A stretch of 44,798 nucleotides of DNA from Thalassospira mesophila. Lineage in GTDB: Bacteria; Pseudomonadota; Alphaproteobacteria; Rhodospirillales; Thalassospiraceae. The stretch's first letter is position 1. Each line of letters begins with the position of its first letter. The stretch covers positions 1-44,798 of the forward strand of contig NZ_JFKA01000020.1 of the NCBI RefSeq assembly GCF_002115755.1. The letters are read 5' to 3'. The notes beneath the pieces are model-generated. The model worked only from the letters and a program-made list of their open reading frames with translations. It did no database searches and was not told where the DNA came from. Position numbers and translations under genes: made by a program. This document shows, piece by piece, positions 1-7,769 of this stretch.

Positions 1-12
1 TGCACGCAGCGC

Positions 13-63
13 TTACGCAGCAAAGAAATCCTTCACAATTTGAATGTTCCCTTCGATGCTCAT
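13..63 (-). pseudogene. Truncated N-terminus of a SnoaL/NTF2-like protein (possible)
   Basis: An ATG at 63 (minus strand) is preceded by a strong GGAGGA ribosome site six bases upstream and encodes MSIEGNIQIVKDFFAA before an in-frame TAA at 13-15. The run NIQIVKDFFAA is typical of the first helix of SnoaL/ketosteroid-isomerase-like proteins, which normally continue for 110-150 residues. It lies downstream of, and in the same direction as, the oxidoreductase genes, so it could be the next operon member with a nonsense mutation. A chance match, a short leader peptide or a sequencing error at the window edge are alternatives. The rest of any such gene would lie outside the window. Confidence 0.35.
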
Positions 64-151
64 CGAGTTCCTCCGTTTATGTTACATCGAAGCATGTCAG
101 GCCTTGTTGCACACGCTGTGTACTTGCCGGTACAGACATGGTGTTGCTAAT

Positions 152-772
152 TCAGCCGATATCGACGTTCATGGCGATGTCGAAGGTGCCAGCACCGTTC
201 CTGGCCAGCCCGATGAGCATCAGGCCGAGCGCCTCAAGCGTTTGAGCCATGGGCAGGCCGCCGACATCAAGCGGGCGCAGATCGAGGCTCTCGAGAAATG
301 TCGAGACGCGTGCCTTGGCCTCTGCATCGTCGGCTGCGATGAATGCGTCAAGGCGTTCACCCTTGGCAAGAACGTGGCCGAAAATTGTGTTGAAAGCCTT
401 TACAACATGTGCCCCGGCGGGGAGGGCTTTGGCGGTTTCCAGCGCGCTGGAACTGCCGTGGGGGGTGACGAGGCCCGAGAGGTCGGGGGCGACCGGGTTT
501 ACGATGTCGATGATCACCTTGCCATCAAGTGCGTCCCCGAAGTCGGCCACCACCGCCGCCACGCCGGAGTACGGCACAGCGATGATGACGATCTCGCCAG
601 TCGGTACCGCGCCGTACGTTCCTGTGGTCGCTCCAGCTGAAAGCTTGTCGGCCAGTGCTTGCGCCTTGGCGGGATCGCGGCTAATGACCTCGACGGTGTG
701 TCCAGCTTTCGCGATTCGCCCGCCGATTGCGGCAGCCATGCCGCCAGCGCCGATAATGCTGATAGTGCTCAT
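152..772 (-). CDS. F420-reductase-like NAD(P)-binding oxidoreductase (paralog 1)
   Basis: A 206-residue protein starting at ATG 772 with MSTISIIGAGGMAAAIGG. The glycine-rich IIGAGGMAAAIGG loop at residues 5-17 begins a Rossmann fold of the NADP oxidoreductase, coenzyme-F420-dependent family. Family members of about 200-220 residues bind NADP(H) with this domain; proteobacteria mostly do not make F420, so the true electron partner is unknown. An upstream in-frame start at 865 would add 31 residues ahead of the fold with no family support. It is the third gene of a minus-strand set and a clear paralog of the protein at 1922-2557, sharing nearly the same first 17 residues. Probably a soluble cytoplasmic reductase; substrate not predictable. 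Confidence 0.8.
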   Translation of the reverse strand: MSTISIIGAGGMAAAIGGRIAKAGHTVEVISRDPAKAQALADKLSAGATTGTYGAVPTGEIVIIAVPYSGVAAVVADFGDALDGKVIIDIVNPVAPDLSGLVTPHGSSSALETAKALPAGAHVVKAFNTIFGHVLAKGERLDAFIAADDAEAKARVSTFLESLDLRPLDVGGLPMAQTLEALGLMLIGLARNGAGTFDIAMNVDIG

Positions 773-927
773 GTTCAGTTTCCTCGTGTGTAGATTGCTG
801 GTGGGCTCATCGAACGGGGCATCCCCGTTCTGTGTGTGTCGGGTTGCGTACGCCATTCCTGTCATGACGTACGCAACATTGCTGTCAGCCGGGGTCGTTG
901 CAACGCGGCGTGCTGCCGCGGTTCAAC
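773..927 (-). promoter_or_regulatory. Intergenic segment with two perfect inverted repeats
   Basis: This 155-base gap inside the oxidoreductase cluster holds two perfect inverted repeats. One is GAACGGGG-CAT-CCCCGTTC at 812-830 (8-bp stem, 3-base loop). The other is GTTGCGTACG at 843-852 with CGTACGCAAC at 868-877 (10-bp arms, 15-base spacer). Neither is followed by a T-run on the minus strand, so intrinsic termination is not supported. They could stabilise mRNA ends, attenuate the last gene, or be protein-binding sites. Confidence 0.4.
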
Positions 928-1869
928 TTAGCTGGCAGGAAAATAATGACCGTTGTCCAGATCGGCGAGCAGGCCCGGCTGAGCGGGTTCCCAGCCGAGG
1001 GTCTGGCGGGTGATGGCGCTGGACGCGGGGACGTCCAGCTTGACCAGATTAGCGAGGAACCCGAAAAAGCCCGGCAGCATCAGCTCGTCGGCCGGAATCG
1101 GCACGGCGGGCAGGTTGAGGCGGCGGGCGATTGCCTCGGCGATCTCGCGGAATGCAATAGCCTCGTCGGCAACTGCGTGCCAGTTTTTGCCGGCAGCGCC
1201 CTTCTCCAGTGCCAGACGGAACACAGCGGCAAGGTCGCGGGCGTGCACGGCCGACCAGTTGTTCTGGCCGTCACCGGGATAGCCTACGACGCCCTTCTCC
1301 TTCGCAAGTCCGATCAGTATCGGCAGGAAGCCGGCCTTGTCGGTCGTGCTGTGCATGATGGTCGGAATCCGCACGACCGAGGATCGCACGCCTTGCCGGG
1401 CGAGACCGAGTACAGTCGTTTCGACGATGTTCCGAACGCGCAAGGTGCCCTTGAACTTATCGCCGCCAGAGAGGGTGGGATCCTCTTCGGTGGCCGGACG
1501 ACCGAGATGTTCCCAACCCGGCGAGCCGATGCTCCCGGACGTGACCAGCGGCTTTCCGGTGCCCTTTAATGCCTCGCCGTATGCGAGCATGATCGTCTGT
1601 TCCGCGGCAGCCACCGCGTCGAGGCCGCCGGTGGGAAGCAGGTCTTGCCTGTGCGCGACGTGGATGACACCGTCGGAATCCGCAGCCGCTGCTTTTAGCC
1701 CGTCGAGATCATCTAGGTCGCCGCGACGCACCTTGGCGCCAAGCGCAGACACCGCCGCTGCGGACTTGTCCGACCGGGCAAGTGCCGTGACCTCGTGACC
1801 CGCGGCAATGAGGTCGGAAATAATATAGGGACCGGAATGGCCGGTTCCGCCTGTGACGAATACGTGCAT
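928..1869 (-). CDS. Extended SDR / NAD-dependent epimerase-dehydratase family oxidoreductase
   Basis: A 313-residue protein beginning MHVFVTGGTGHSG at ATG 1869. TGGTGHSG at residues 6-13 is the TGxxGxxG nucleotide-binding loop of atypical/extended short-chain dehydrogenases. Longer in-frame readings upstream run into the neighbouring gene in the wrong frame and lack family character. The family uses NAD(P)H on sugar, ketone or quinone-like substrates; the exact substrate cannot be read. It lies between two F420-reductase-like paralogs on the same strand and is probably co-transcribed with them from the promoter next to the TetR gene, which suggests a small detoxification or redox operon. Confidence 0.82.
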   Translation of the reverse strand: MHVFVTGGTGHSGPYIISDLIAAGHEVTALARSDKSAAAVSALGAKVRRGDLDDLDGLKAAAADSDGVIHVAHRQDLLPTGGLDAVAAAEQTIMLAYGEALKGTGKPLVTSGSIGSPGWEHLGRPATEEDPTLSGGDKFKGTLRVRNIVETTVLGLARQGVRSSVVRIPTIMHSTTDKAGFLPILIGLAKEKGVVGYPGDGQNNWSAVHARDLAAVFRLALEKGAAGKNWHAVADEAIAFREIAEAIARRLNLPAVPIPADELMLPGFFGFLANLVKLDVPASSAITRQTLGWEPAQPGLLADLDNGHYFPAS

Positions 1870-1921
1870 GATAGTGCTCCTGGTGGGTAATGTGATGTGA
1901 GAAGGCGTGGTGCGGGCGTAT

Positions 1922-2557
1922 TTAGCCAAGGAGGCTGACGCCGATTGAGAAGTTGGTATGTTGGACGGAATGGGCGAGCAGCCCCAGCGACAACAGGCAG
2001 GCGTGCTCGAGCGGCAGCGCCATGGACAGCTTTCCGGCATCCATAGGGCGCAATCCGAGGTTCTTGATGAAATCCGAGACACGCGCCTTCGCCTGTGCAT
2101 CGTCTCCGGCGAGGAACACATCCAACGGCTGGCCTTCGACTGCCCCCGCCGCCAGGACGTGGGAGAACTGGGTGTTGAACGCTTTGACGATATTCGCATC
2201 GGCCGGGGCGACCTTGGCGATTTCCTGCGCGCCGAAACTGTCCTTCGGGGTCACGAAGCCTGTGAAGTCGGAATTGACGGGGTTGGTGATATCGACGAGG
2301 AGCTTGCCAGCCAGCGCTTGGCCATACTGCTTCACCACGTCGAGAACGGCTGCGTAAGGAACCGCCAGGATGACGATGTCCCCGGTCGGGGCGGTGCCAA
2401 ACGTCGCTGTCGTCGCACCAGCTCCGATTTTTTCGGTCAGTGCTCGCGCCTTCATGGCGTCGCGGCTTGTCACCTCGACCGTGTATCCGGCCTTGGCGGC
2501 AAGGCCGCCAATCGCTGCGGCCATGCCGCCAGCTCCGATGATGCTGATCGTACTCAA
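1922..2557 (-). CDS. F420-reductase-like NAD(P)-binding oxidoreductase (paralog 2)
   Basis: A 211-residue protein with the Rossmann loop IIGAGGMAAAIGG at residues 5-17. The start is TTG at 2557, chosen because GAGGAG lies seven bases upstream and the paralog at 152-772 begins with the same residues after methionine; no ATG is available in register. The fold and length match the NADP oxidoreductase, coenzyme-F420-dependent family. It is the first gene of the minus-strand operon, 52 bases ahead of the SDR gene, and faces the divergent TetR gene across a palindrome-rich region, so it is probably the directly repressed target. Substrate and physiological partner are not predictable. Confidence 0.8.
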   Translation of the reverse strand: MSTISIIGAGGMAAAIGGLAAKAGYTVEVTSRDAMKARALTEKIGAGATTATFGTAPTGDIVILAVPYAAVLDVVKQYGQALAGKLLVDITNPVNSDFTGFVTPKDSFGAQEIAKVAPADANIVKAFNTQFSHVLAAGAVEGQPLDVFLAGDDAQAKARVSDFIKNLGLRPMDAGKLSMALPLEHACLLSLGLLAHSVQHTNFSIGVSLLG

Positions 2558-2601
2558 GTGCGGTCTCCTCGTGCCTTGGGTGGTGCTCGCACTTTCTAAA
2601 T

Positions 2602-2619
2602 GATACAGTGCGCTGTATC
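2602..2619. promoter_or_regulatory. Inverted repeat near the operon start
   Basis: GATACAG-TGCG-CTGTATC is a perfect 7-bp inverted repeat with a 4-base centre, 45 bases upstream of the TTG start at 2557. Its sequence differs from the three GGATCA-type palindromes beside it, so it may bind another protein or overlap the operon promoter. Confidence 0.35.
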
Positions 2620-2623
2620 TTGT

Positions 2624-2691
2624 GGATCAGTGATCCGAATTTTGATAAACATTATTTGGATCACTGATCCGTATATATGGACCAGTGATCC
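2624..2691. promoter_or_regulatory. Triple palindromic operator between the oxidoreductase operon and tetR
   Basis: Three copies of one 13-base palindrome lie in this divergent intergenic region: GGATCAGTGATCC at 2624-2636, GGATCACTGATCC at 2658-2670 and GGACCAGTGATCC at 2679-2691. The first two are perfect and the third has one arm mismatch. Centres are 34 and 21 bases apart; 21 bases is two helical turns, which would put two dimers on the same DNA face. The placement fits autorepression by the TetR protein plus repression of the divergent operon. Binding by this regulator is inference from position and symmetry. Confidence 0.65.
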
Positions 2692-2709
2692 ATTTGTTAA
2701 GAGGCACCA

Positions 2710-3288
2710 ATGCGAGCCGACGCCAGAAAAAATTACACCCTCCTGCTTTCCGTCGCGCGTGACGTTGTCACAGAGCACGGTGCCAATGCGTCCATGCGCG
2801 ATATTGCCCGCCGCGCGGGTGTCGGCTTGGCGACGCTTCTGCGCCATTTCCCGACGCGAGAAGCTTTGTTTGAAGCATTGCTGTGTACGGATCTGGACGC
2901 ACTGACGCAGAAGGCCGACGAGTTGGAGACATCAAATTTACCGGGTGAAGCGCTTGTGTCGTGGTTTCGCGAGTGGGTGACATTCGCCCAAAGCTACCGG
3001 GGCGTTGTCGCCCTGATGGCGGCAGCCCACACGAACCCGGACTCCGCGCTTTATGCTTCTTGCGCAGCGGTGCACTCAACGAGCGCGCGATTGCTGCTTC
3101 GGGCTCAGGCCGAAGGTACGGCGCGTGCTGATATGAATGGGGATGACCTGTTCGCTTTGATGACAGCGCTGGGTTGGGCGGTCGATCAACCCTCGTTCGC
3201 GCCACGGGCAGATCATCTGGTTTATCTTATGACGAGCGCGATTCTGACAAACCCGCCGAACAACGATGCCAGGACGGCAGCACGTTGA
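2710..3288 (+). CDS. TetR/AcrR family transcriptional regulator
   Basis: A 192-residue protein from ATG 2710 with AAGAGGC upstream as ribosome site. Residues about 10-58 form the TetR N-terminal helix-turn-helix, with MRDIARRAGVGLATLLRHFP at 29-48 as the typical recognition block. The C-terminal domain (about 80-192) is all-helical ligand-binding type and is not family-specific. TetR proteins are dimeric repressors released by a small ligand. It is divergent from the oxidoreductase operon with three palindromes in between, so it very likely controls that operon and itself. The ligand is unknown. Confidence 0.88.
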   Translation: MRADARKNYTLLLSVARDVVTEHGANASMRDIARRAGVGLATLLRHFPTREALFEALLCTDLDALTQKADELETSNLPGEALVSWFREWVTFAQSYRGVVALMAAAHTNPDSALYASCAAVHSTSARLLLRAQAEGTARADMNGDDLFALMTALGWAVDQPSFAPRADHLVYLMTSAILTNPPNNDARTAAR

Positions 3289-3312
3289 ATCAGGTCCGCA
3301 TCGGATGGTCGA

Positions 3313-3328
3313 TGGTCACACGTGACCA
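3313..3328. repeat. Palindrome between convergent tetR and iclR genes
   Basis: TGGTCAC-AC-GTGACCA is a perfect 7-bp inverted repeat in the 146-base gap between the ends of the TetR and IclR genes. No T-run follows on either strand, so it is more like a protein site or chance palindrome than a terminator. Confidence 0.3.
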
Positions 3329-3434
3329 CGCGGAAACCAGTTGAGCACCATGCAACCATAAACAGGTCTGCTTTGGTGCAGGTATTGCAAAAATTTGCTC
3401 TGGGTCCCAATGCTTGTTAGGGCGCTATGTCAGA

Positions 3435-4214
3435 TTATCGTGGCGGCGAGATGGAGCGTGCTGTTTCGACGATATGAGGAACGATTTCTTGTTCGGCCTG
3501 TTCCATTGTCCAGCGAATGATTGGCAAGGAGCAATGGATAGCGGCCACCGGGGTTCCATCCAGAGTGCAGATCGGAGCGGCGATATTGATTTCGTCGGGC
3601 AGGACCTCGCGCAGGCTCATGCAATACCCTTTTTCGCGGGCCACCATGATGCTTTCAAGGATTTGTCCACGGTCCATCGTTGTCCACGGGGTATACCGTT
3701 TAAGCGGCCATTCATTTACGCAATTGTGGATCGTCGCATCGTCCTGGCGGCTAAGGATTACGCGGCCCGATGACGCTGTCAGGGCCGGTACACGCCGGCC
3801 AATGACCGAGGCGCCATAGCTTGTGCGGTAACCTGGAATGCGCACAACATACATAATTTCCTGTTCGATCGGCCGCGCCATGTTGATGGTTTGCTGAAGC
3901 TGGCGGCTAAGCTCGATCAGGCGGGGCATGGCAAGCTGCACCAGATTATCGGACCATAAATAGGCATAGGCCATATCGAGATATTTAAGCGATGGCCGGT
4001 AGCGGCGCGTTTCGGCGTTTTTATCAAGATAACCCAATTGGTGCAGCGTATTCACAAAACGCTGTGCTGCACTTTTATCCAACCCGGTTTCGCGGGCAAT
4101 TTCGGTCAGTCCAAGCTCCAGCTTGTCTTCCGAAAAAACCTCGAGAATGCGTAATCCCTTTTCCAGAGATGAAACATAAAGTGTGTTTTGGCGCGGTTTT
4201 ACGCGATCCGTCAT
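3435..4214 (-). CDS. IclR family transcriptional regulator
   Basis: A 259-residue protein. ATG 4214 is preferred because GGGGGAA precedes it at good spacing; a GTG at 4265 in frame would add 17 lysine- and glycine-rich residues without family support. Residues about 12-80 are the winged helix-turn-helix of IclR proteins (VSSLEKGLRILEVF, LTEIARETGLDKSAAQRFVN), followed by the effector-binding domain with the RVPALTASSGRVILS-type stretch. IclR regulators bind small carbon compounds and control adjacent catabolic genes. It is divergent from the peptide transporter operon and is therefore its likely regulator. Whether it represses or activates cannot be told from sequence. Confidence 0.88.
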   Translation of the reverse strand: MTDRVKPRQNTLYVSSLEKGLRILEVFSEDKLELGLTEIARETGLDKSAAQRFVNTLHQLGYLDKNAETRRYRPSLKYLDMAYAYLWSDNLVQLAMPRLIELSRQLQQTINMARPIEQEIMYVVRIPGYRTSYGASVIGRRVPALTASSGRVILSRQDDATIHNCVNEWPLKRYTPWTTMDRGQILESIMVAREKGYCMSLREVLPDEINIAAPICTLDGTPVAAIHCSLPIIRWTMEQAEQEIVPHIVETARSISPPR

Positions 4215-4300
4215 TTTGAATTTTCCCCCGGACTTCCCGTTAAACTTGTTCAGGAAGCTTGACACATAAACGCAGGCTTCTTATCGTTGATTGATATACA

Positions 4301-4324
4301 GTAATATGTATTACAATATAATAC
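4301..4324. promoter_or_regulatory. Overlapping palindromes with embedded -10 box upstream of the peptide transporter
   Basis: Two overlapping inverted repeats share an arm: GTAATA-TG-TATTAC at 4301-4314 and GTATTA-CAATA-TAATAC at 4308-4324. A consensus TATAAT lies at 4317-4322, inside the second one; TTGATA at 4291-4296 is a possible -35 box but leaves a long 20-base spacer. A palindrome covering the -10 box is a natural place for IclR control of the operon starting at 4381, and the divergent regulator gene begins 87 bases away. Assignment to IclR is inference. Confidence 0.5.
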
Positions 4325-4380
4325 AAAATGTTTCGGCGAACAACGCCGTCACCAAAAAACATATATGTCATGGAGGCATC

Positions 4381-5901
4381 ATGAAGACGGTTCTTAAAGG
4401 GGCGAGCCTTTTCGCCCTGTCGATGCTGGCTGCCGCGAATTCTGCTTATGCCAGCAAAGCAGACGACACGCTTAACATCGCATTTACCAAGGAACTTGAA
4501 AACGTAGACGGTTACTTCAATTCATCCCGTGAAGGAGTGATTATGCAGCGTACCGTCTGGGACAGCCTTATGTATCGCGACCCTGCTACGGGTGAATATA
4601 AGGGCAATCTGGCGACCGACTGGAAATGGGTCGACGATGTTACCCTTGACCTTAATCTGCGCAAGGGTGTGAAGTTTCACAATGGCGCAGACTTTACCGC
4701 TGACGACGTGGTTTACACTGTTAACTGGGTTGCCGATCCATCGCATGGTGTGAAGACGCAGCGGAATGTTGACTGGATGAAAAGTGCCGAAAAGCTGGGC
4801 GATTACAAGGTGCGCCTTCATCTAAAGGCCCCGTTCCCGGCGGCATTTGAATATCTTTCCGGCCCGGTTCCGATTTATCCGCATGAATATTATGCCAAGG
4901 TCGGGCCAAGTGGCATGGGGCAGCATCCTGTTGGTACCGGTCCTTATAAAGTTGTCTCGGTCGAGCCGGGCAAGCATTTTGTGCTTGAAAAATTTGATGG
5001 TTATTTCAAGGACAGCCCCAAGGGGCAGGCCAAGATCGGCCATCTTGATATTCGCACCATCCCCGATATCAATACCGAAGCCGCCGAACTGTTTAGCGGC
5101 GGGCTTGACTGGATCTGGCAGGTTCCTGCCGATCAGGCCGAGAAGCTAAAGGAAATGGACCAGTTCACCGTTGCCAATGAAAGCACGATGCGGATTGGCT
5201 ATATCGATATGGATGCCGCAGGCCGCACGGGCGAAAAAAACCCGATGACGGATGTGCGCGTACGCCGCGCCGTGGCGTATGCCATTGACCGTCAGGCCAT
5301 TGTTGACGGGTTGCTTAAGGGGAAGTCCAAGGTTGTTAATGCGGCCTGCTTCCCGACCCAGTTCGGCTGCACCCAGGATGTCACCAAATACGAATACAAT
5401 CCTGAAAAGGCCAAAAAGCTTTTGGCGGAAGCCGGATATCCCGACGGCTTTACCATCGATTTCTATGCCTATCGCGATCGTTCATATGCTGAAGCCCTTG
5501 CGAACTATTTGAATGCGGTTGGCATCAAGACCAATTTCAAACTTCTGCAATATTCTGCATTGCGTGAATTGCGTATGAAGCAGGGAACGCCGATGTCCTT
5601 TCAGACCTGGGGGTCGTACTCGATCAATGATGCCTCGGCGATTGTTAGCCAGTTCTTTAAACTTGGCTCGCTCGACACCGCGCGGGATGAGGAAATCAAG
5701 AAATGGCTGGATGTCGCCGATAGCTCGATTGATCCGGAAAAGCGTAAGGAATATTACGCCAAGGCCCTGAAAAAGATTGCCGATCAGGCTTATTGGGTGC
5801 CGTTGTTCTCGTATAATGCCAATTACGTTTTCACCAAGGATCTGGATTACACGCCGACAACCGACGCTATTCCGCGGTTCTTCCAGATGAGCTGGAAATA
5901 A
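4381..5901 (+). CDS. Family-5 ABC transporter substrate-binding protein (peptide/dipeptide type)
   Basis: A 506-residue periplasmic protein starting at ATG 4381 with GGAGG upstream. Residues 1-24 are a Sec signal peptide ending AYA before SKADD. The mature part reads as a solute-binding family 5 protein: LATDWKWVDDVTLDLNLRKG, VKFHNGADFTADDVVYTVNW and the later ARRAVAYAIDR-like block (VRRAVAYAIDRQAIV). The family delivers di/oligopeptides, glutathione, nickel or sugars to permease pairs. It is the first gene of an operon with two permeases, two ATPases, a gamma-glutamyltransferase and an M20 peptidase, which points to gamma-glutamyl or other short peptides. Ligand specificity cannot be settled from sequence. 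Confidence 0.9.
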   Translation: MKTVLKGASLFALSMLAAANSAYASKADDTLNIAFTKELENVDGYFNSSREGVIMQRTVWDSLMYRDPATGEYKGNLATDWKWVDDVTLDLNLRKGVKFHNGADFTADDVVYTVNWVADPSHGVKTQRNVDWMKSAEKLGDYKVRLHLKAPFPAAFEYLSGPVPIYPHEYYAKVGPSGMGQHPVGTGPYKVVSVEPGKHFVLEKFDGYFKDSPKGQAKIGHLDIRTIPDINTEAAELFSGGLDWIWQVPADQAEKLKEMDQFTVANESTMRIGYIDMDAAGRTGEKNPMTDVRVRRAVAYAIDRQAIVDGLLKGKSKVVNAACFPTQFGCTQDVTKYEYNPEKAKKLLAEAGYPDGFTIDFYAYRDRSYAEALANYLNAVGIKTNFKLLQYSALRELRMKQGTPMSFQTWGSYSINDASAIVSQFFKLGSLDTARDEEIKKWLDVADSSIDPEKRKEYYAKALKKIADQAYWVPLFSYNANYVFTKDLDYTPTTDAIPRFFQMSWK

Positions 5902-5934
5902 ACTTCCAGTAACCAGAAAACGGGGTAACGGACG

Positions 5935-6852
5935 GTGTTGATTTATACACTTAAAAGGCTGGGGTTGGCTGTATTGGTCGCCCTTGCCGTCTCGATGCTA
6001 AGTTTTGCTTTGCTGCATCTTTCGGGTGATCCGGCATCGGCAATTGCCGGTGAATCCGCAACCGATGCAGACATTGCGGCTATTCGTGCCTTTTACGGGT
6101 TCGACCGGCCATTGATCGTGCAATATGCTGACTGGCTTTTTAGTGCGCTTCGGGGTGATTTTGGCGAAAGTTATTACTTTCAACTGCCCGTTGCCCAACT
6201 GATTGGCGATAGGCTGTCGATCACGATGACGCTTGGCATTTGTGGCATTTCCTTTGCCATCCTGACGGCTGTGCCTTTAGGGGTTGCCGCCGCCGTCCGT
6301 CCCAACAGCATGATCGACCGAATGGCACTGTTCATCTCGGTTATGGGGCAGGCCATGCCCAGTTTCTGGTTTGGCCTGGTTCTGGTTGTTATCTTCAGTA
6401 TCAAGTTCCGGCTGTTGCCGCCCTCGGGCACAGAAAGCTGGAAGAATTTCATCATGCCAACCGTGGTACTGGGCTATTACGCAATGCCCGCCATCATGCG
6501 CCTGACACGGGCCGGGATGCTGGACGTTTTAAGTGCGGACTATGTTCGGACCGCACGCGCCAAGGGTGCCAGCGAAATGCGGGTGATGTTTAAACATGCG
6601 CTTCGCAACGCGATCATCCCGGTCGTCAGCCTGTCAGCGGTGCAGATGGGGTTTATGCTGGGCGGGTCGATTGTGGTTGAATCGATCTTTGCCTTGCACG
6701 GCGCCGGGTATCTGGCGTGGGAATCAATCGGACGCAACGATTTACCGACAGTGCAGGCCCTTATCCTGATTTTCGCACTATTCTATATCGTTTTTACCTT
6801 CCTTTCCGATTTGCTAAATGCGTGGCTTGACCCGCGTATGAGGGTGGGCTGA
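5935..6852 (+). CDS. Peptide ABC transporter permease, DppB type
   Basis: A 305-residue inner-membrane protein from GTG 5935 (MLIYTLKRLGLAVLVALAVS). It has an N-terminal membrane segment, a periplasmic loop with the typical GDPA and FGFDRPL-like stretch, and about five further membrane segments. The cytoplasmic coupling (EAA) loop GASEMRVMFKHALRNAIIP starts near residue 211 and is characteristic of DppB/OppB permeases. The gene ends one base before the second permease gene. It forms the channel with the protein at 6854-7753. Confidence 0.9.
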   Translation: MLIYTLKRLGLAVLVALAVSMLSFALLHLSGDPASAIAGESATDADIAAIRAFYGFDRPLIVQYADWLFSALRGDFGESYYFQLPVAQLIGDRLSITMTLGICGISFAILTAVPLGVAAAVRPNSMIDRMALFISVMGQAMPSFWFGLVLVVIFSIKFRLLPPSGTESWKNFIMPTVVLGYYAMPAIMRLTRAGMLDVLSADYVRTARAKGASEMRVMFKHALRNAIIPVVSLSAVQMGFMLGGSIVVESIFALHGAGYLAWESIGRNDLPTVQALILIFALFYIVFTFLSDLLNAWLDPRMRVG

Positions 6853-6853
6853 C

Positions 6854-7753
6854 ATGGCAAAAACAATTGAAACTGTCGAAGCGGCCCTAAGCGGGCCGAC
6901 GCCCGGGCAAGTTTTGCGCAGCCGCGTCTTTGGTCATCGCGGGCTGATGTTCGGCGGTGTGGTTCTGGCGGCAATTTGTATTATTGCCGTGCTGGCACCC
7001 GTCCTGGCCCCGCATGATCCATACGCCCAAAACTTGCTGGCGCGCATGCAGCCCCCTGTCTGGTTTGACAAGGGGACATGGGACCACCCGCTGGGCACCG
7101 ACCACCTTGGGCGCGATTATATGTCGCGTCTGATTTATGGTGCCCGCATCTCGCTTTTGATTGGCGGGGTCGCAGCCCTGATTTCCGGGTTGATTGGCAC
7201 GCTGATGGGGGTGGCCGCAGGTTATTTTGGCGGCAAGGTTGATACCGTCGTCACCTTTATCATCAATGTGCGGCTTGCCATGCCGGTGGTTCTGGTTGCC
7301 TTGGCAGTGGTCGCCGTTTTTGGCGGCTCGCTTCAGGTCGTTATTCTGGTGCTGGGGTTTCTTTTATGGGACCGGTTTGCTGTCGTGATGCGCTCGTCAA
7401 CCCAGCAATTGCGTTCGATGGAATATGTCAACGCGGCGCGAGCGATCGGGTGTTCAACTCCGCGCATCATCTTTAGCGAAATCATGCCTAACATCGTTAA
7501 CAACCTGATCGTGGTTGTGACGCTGGAAATGGCGCATGCCATTTTGCTTGAAGCGGCCCTGTCGTTTCTTGGCCTTGGTGTGCAGCCGCCAACCCCGTCA
7601 TGGGGTTTGATGGTGGCAGAAGGCAAACAGATGCTGTTGTTCGAACCATGGCTGATTACCATTCCGGGGATTGCGTTGTTTGTACTTGTGCTGGTGATCA
7701 ATTTGCTGGGCGATGGCCTGCGCGATGTGTCCGCCCCGGAAAACCGAAATTAA
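6854..7753 (+). CDS. Peptide ABC transporter permease, DppC type
   Basis: A 299-residue inner-membrane protein. The N-terminal cytoplasmic tail (about 35 residues) precedes a first membrane segment, then the DppC hallmark APHDPYAQNLLARMQPP and HPLGTDHLGRDYMSRLIYG, which is diagnostic of the second permease of peptide transporters. The EAA loop GCSTPRIIFSEIMPNIVNN starts near residue 199. The start at ATG 6854 is one base after the previous stop, so the two permeases are translationally coupled. Confidence 0.92.
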   Translation: MAKTIETVEAALSGPTPGQVLRSRVFGHRGLMFGGVVLAAICIIAVLAPVLAPHDPYAQNLLARMQPPVWFDKGTWDHPLGTDHLGRDYMSRLIYGARISLLIGGVAALISGLIGTLMGVAAGYFGGKVDTVVTFIINVRLAMPVVLVALAVVAVFGGSLQVVILVLGFLLWDRFAVVMRSSTQQLRSMEYVNAARAIGCSTPRIIFSEIMPNIVNNLIVVVTLEMAHAILLEAALSFLGLGVQPPTPSWGLMVAEGKQMLLFEPWLITIPGIALFVLVLVINLLGDGLRDVSAPENRN

Positions 7754-7769
7754 GGAAAGGAGAGAACCC

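Noticed and set aside
44..640. Long plus-strand open frames over the first kilobase
   Set aside because: They lie opposite the F420-reductase-like gene, have low-complexity or unnatural composition and no family features; they are antisense shadows in GC-rich DNA.
4215..4265. GTG start at 4265 for the IclR gene
   Set aside because: The extra 17 residues have no family counterpart and the ATG at 4214 has a good ribosome site.
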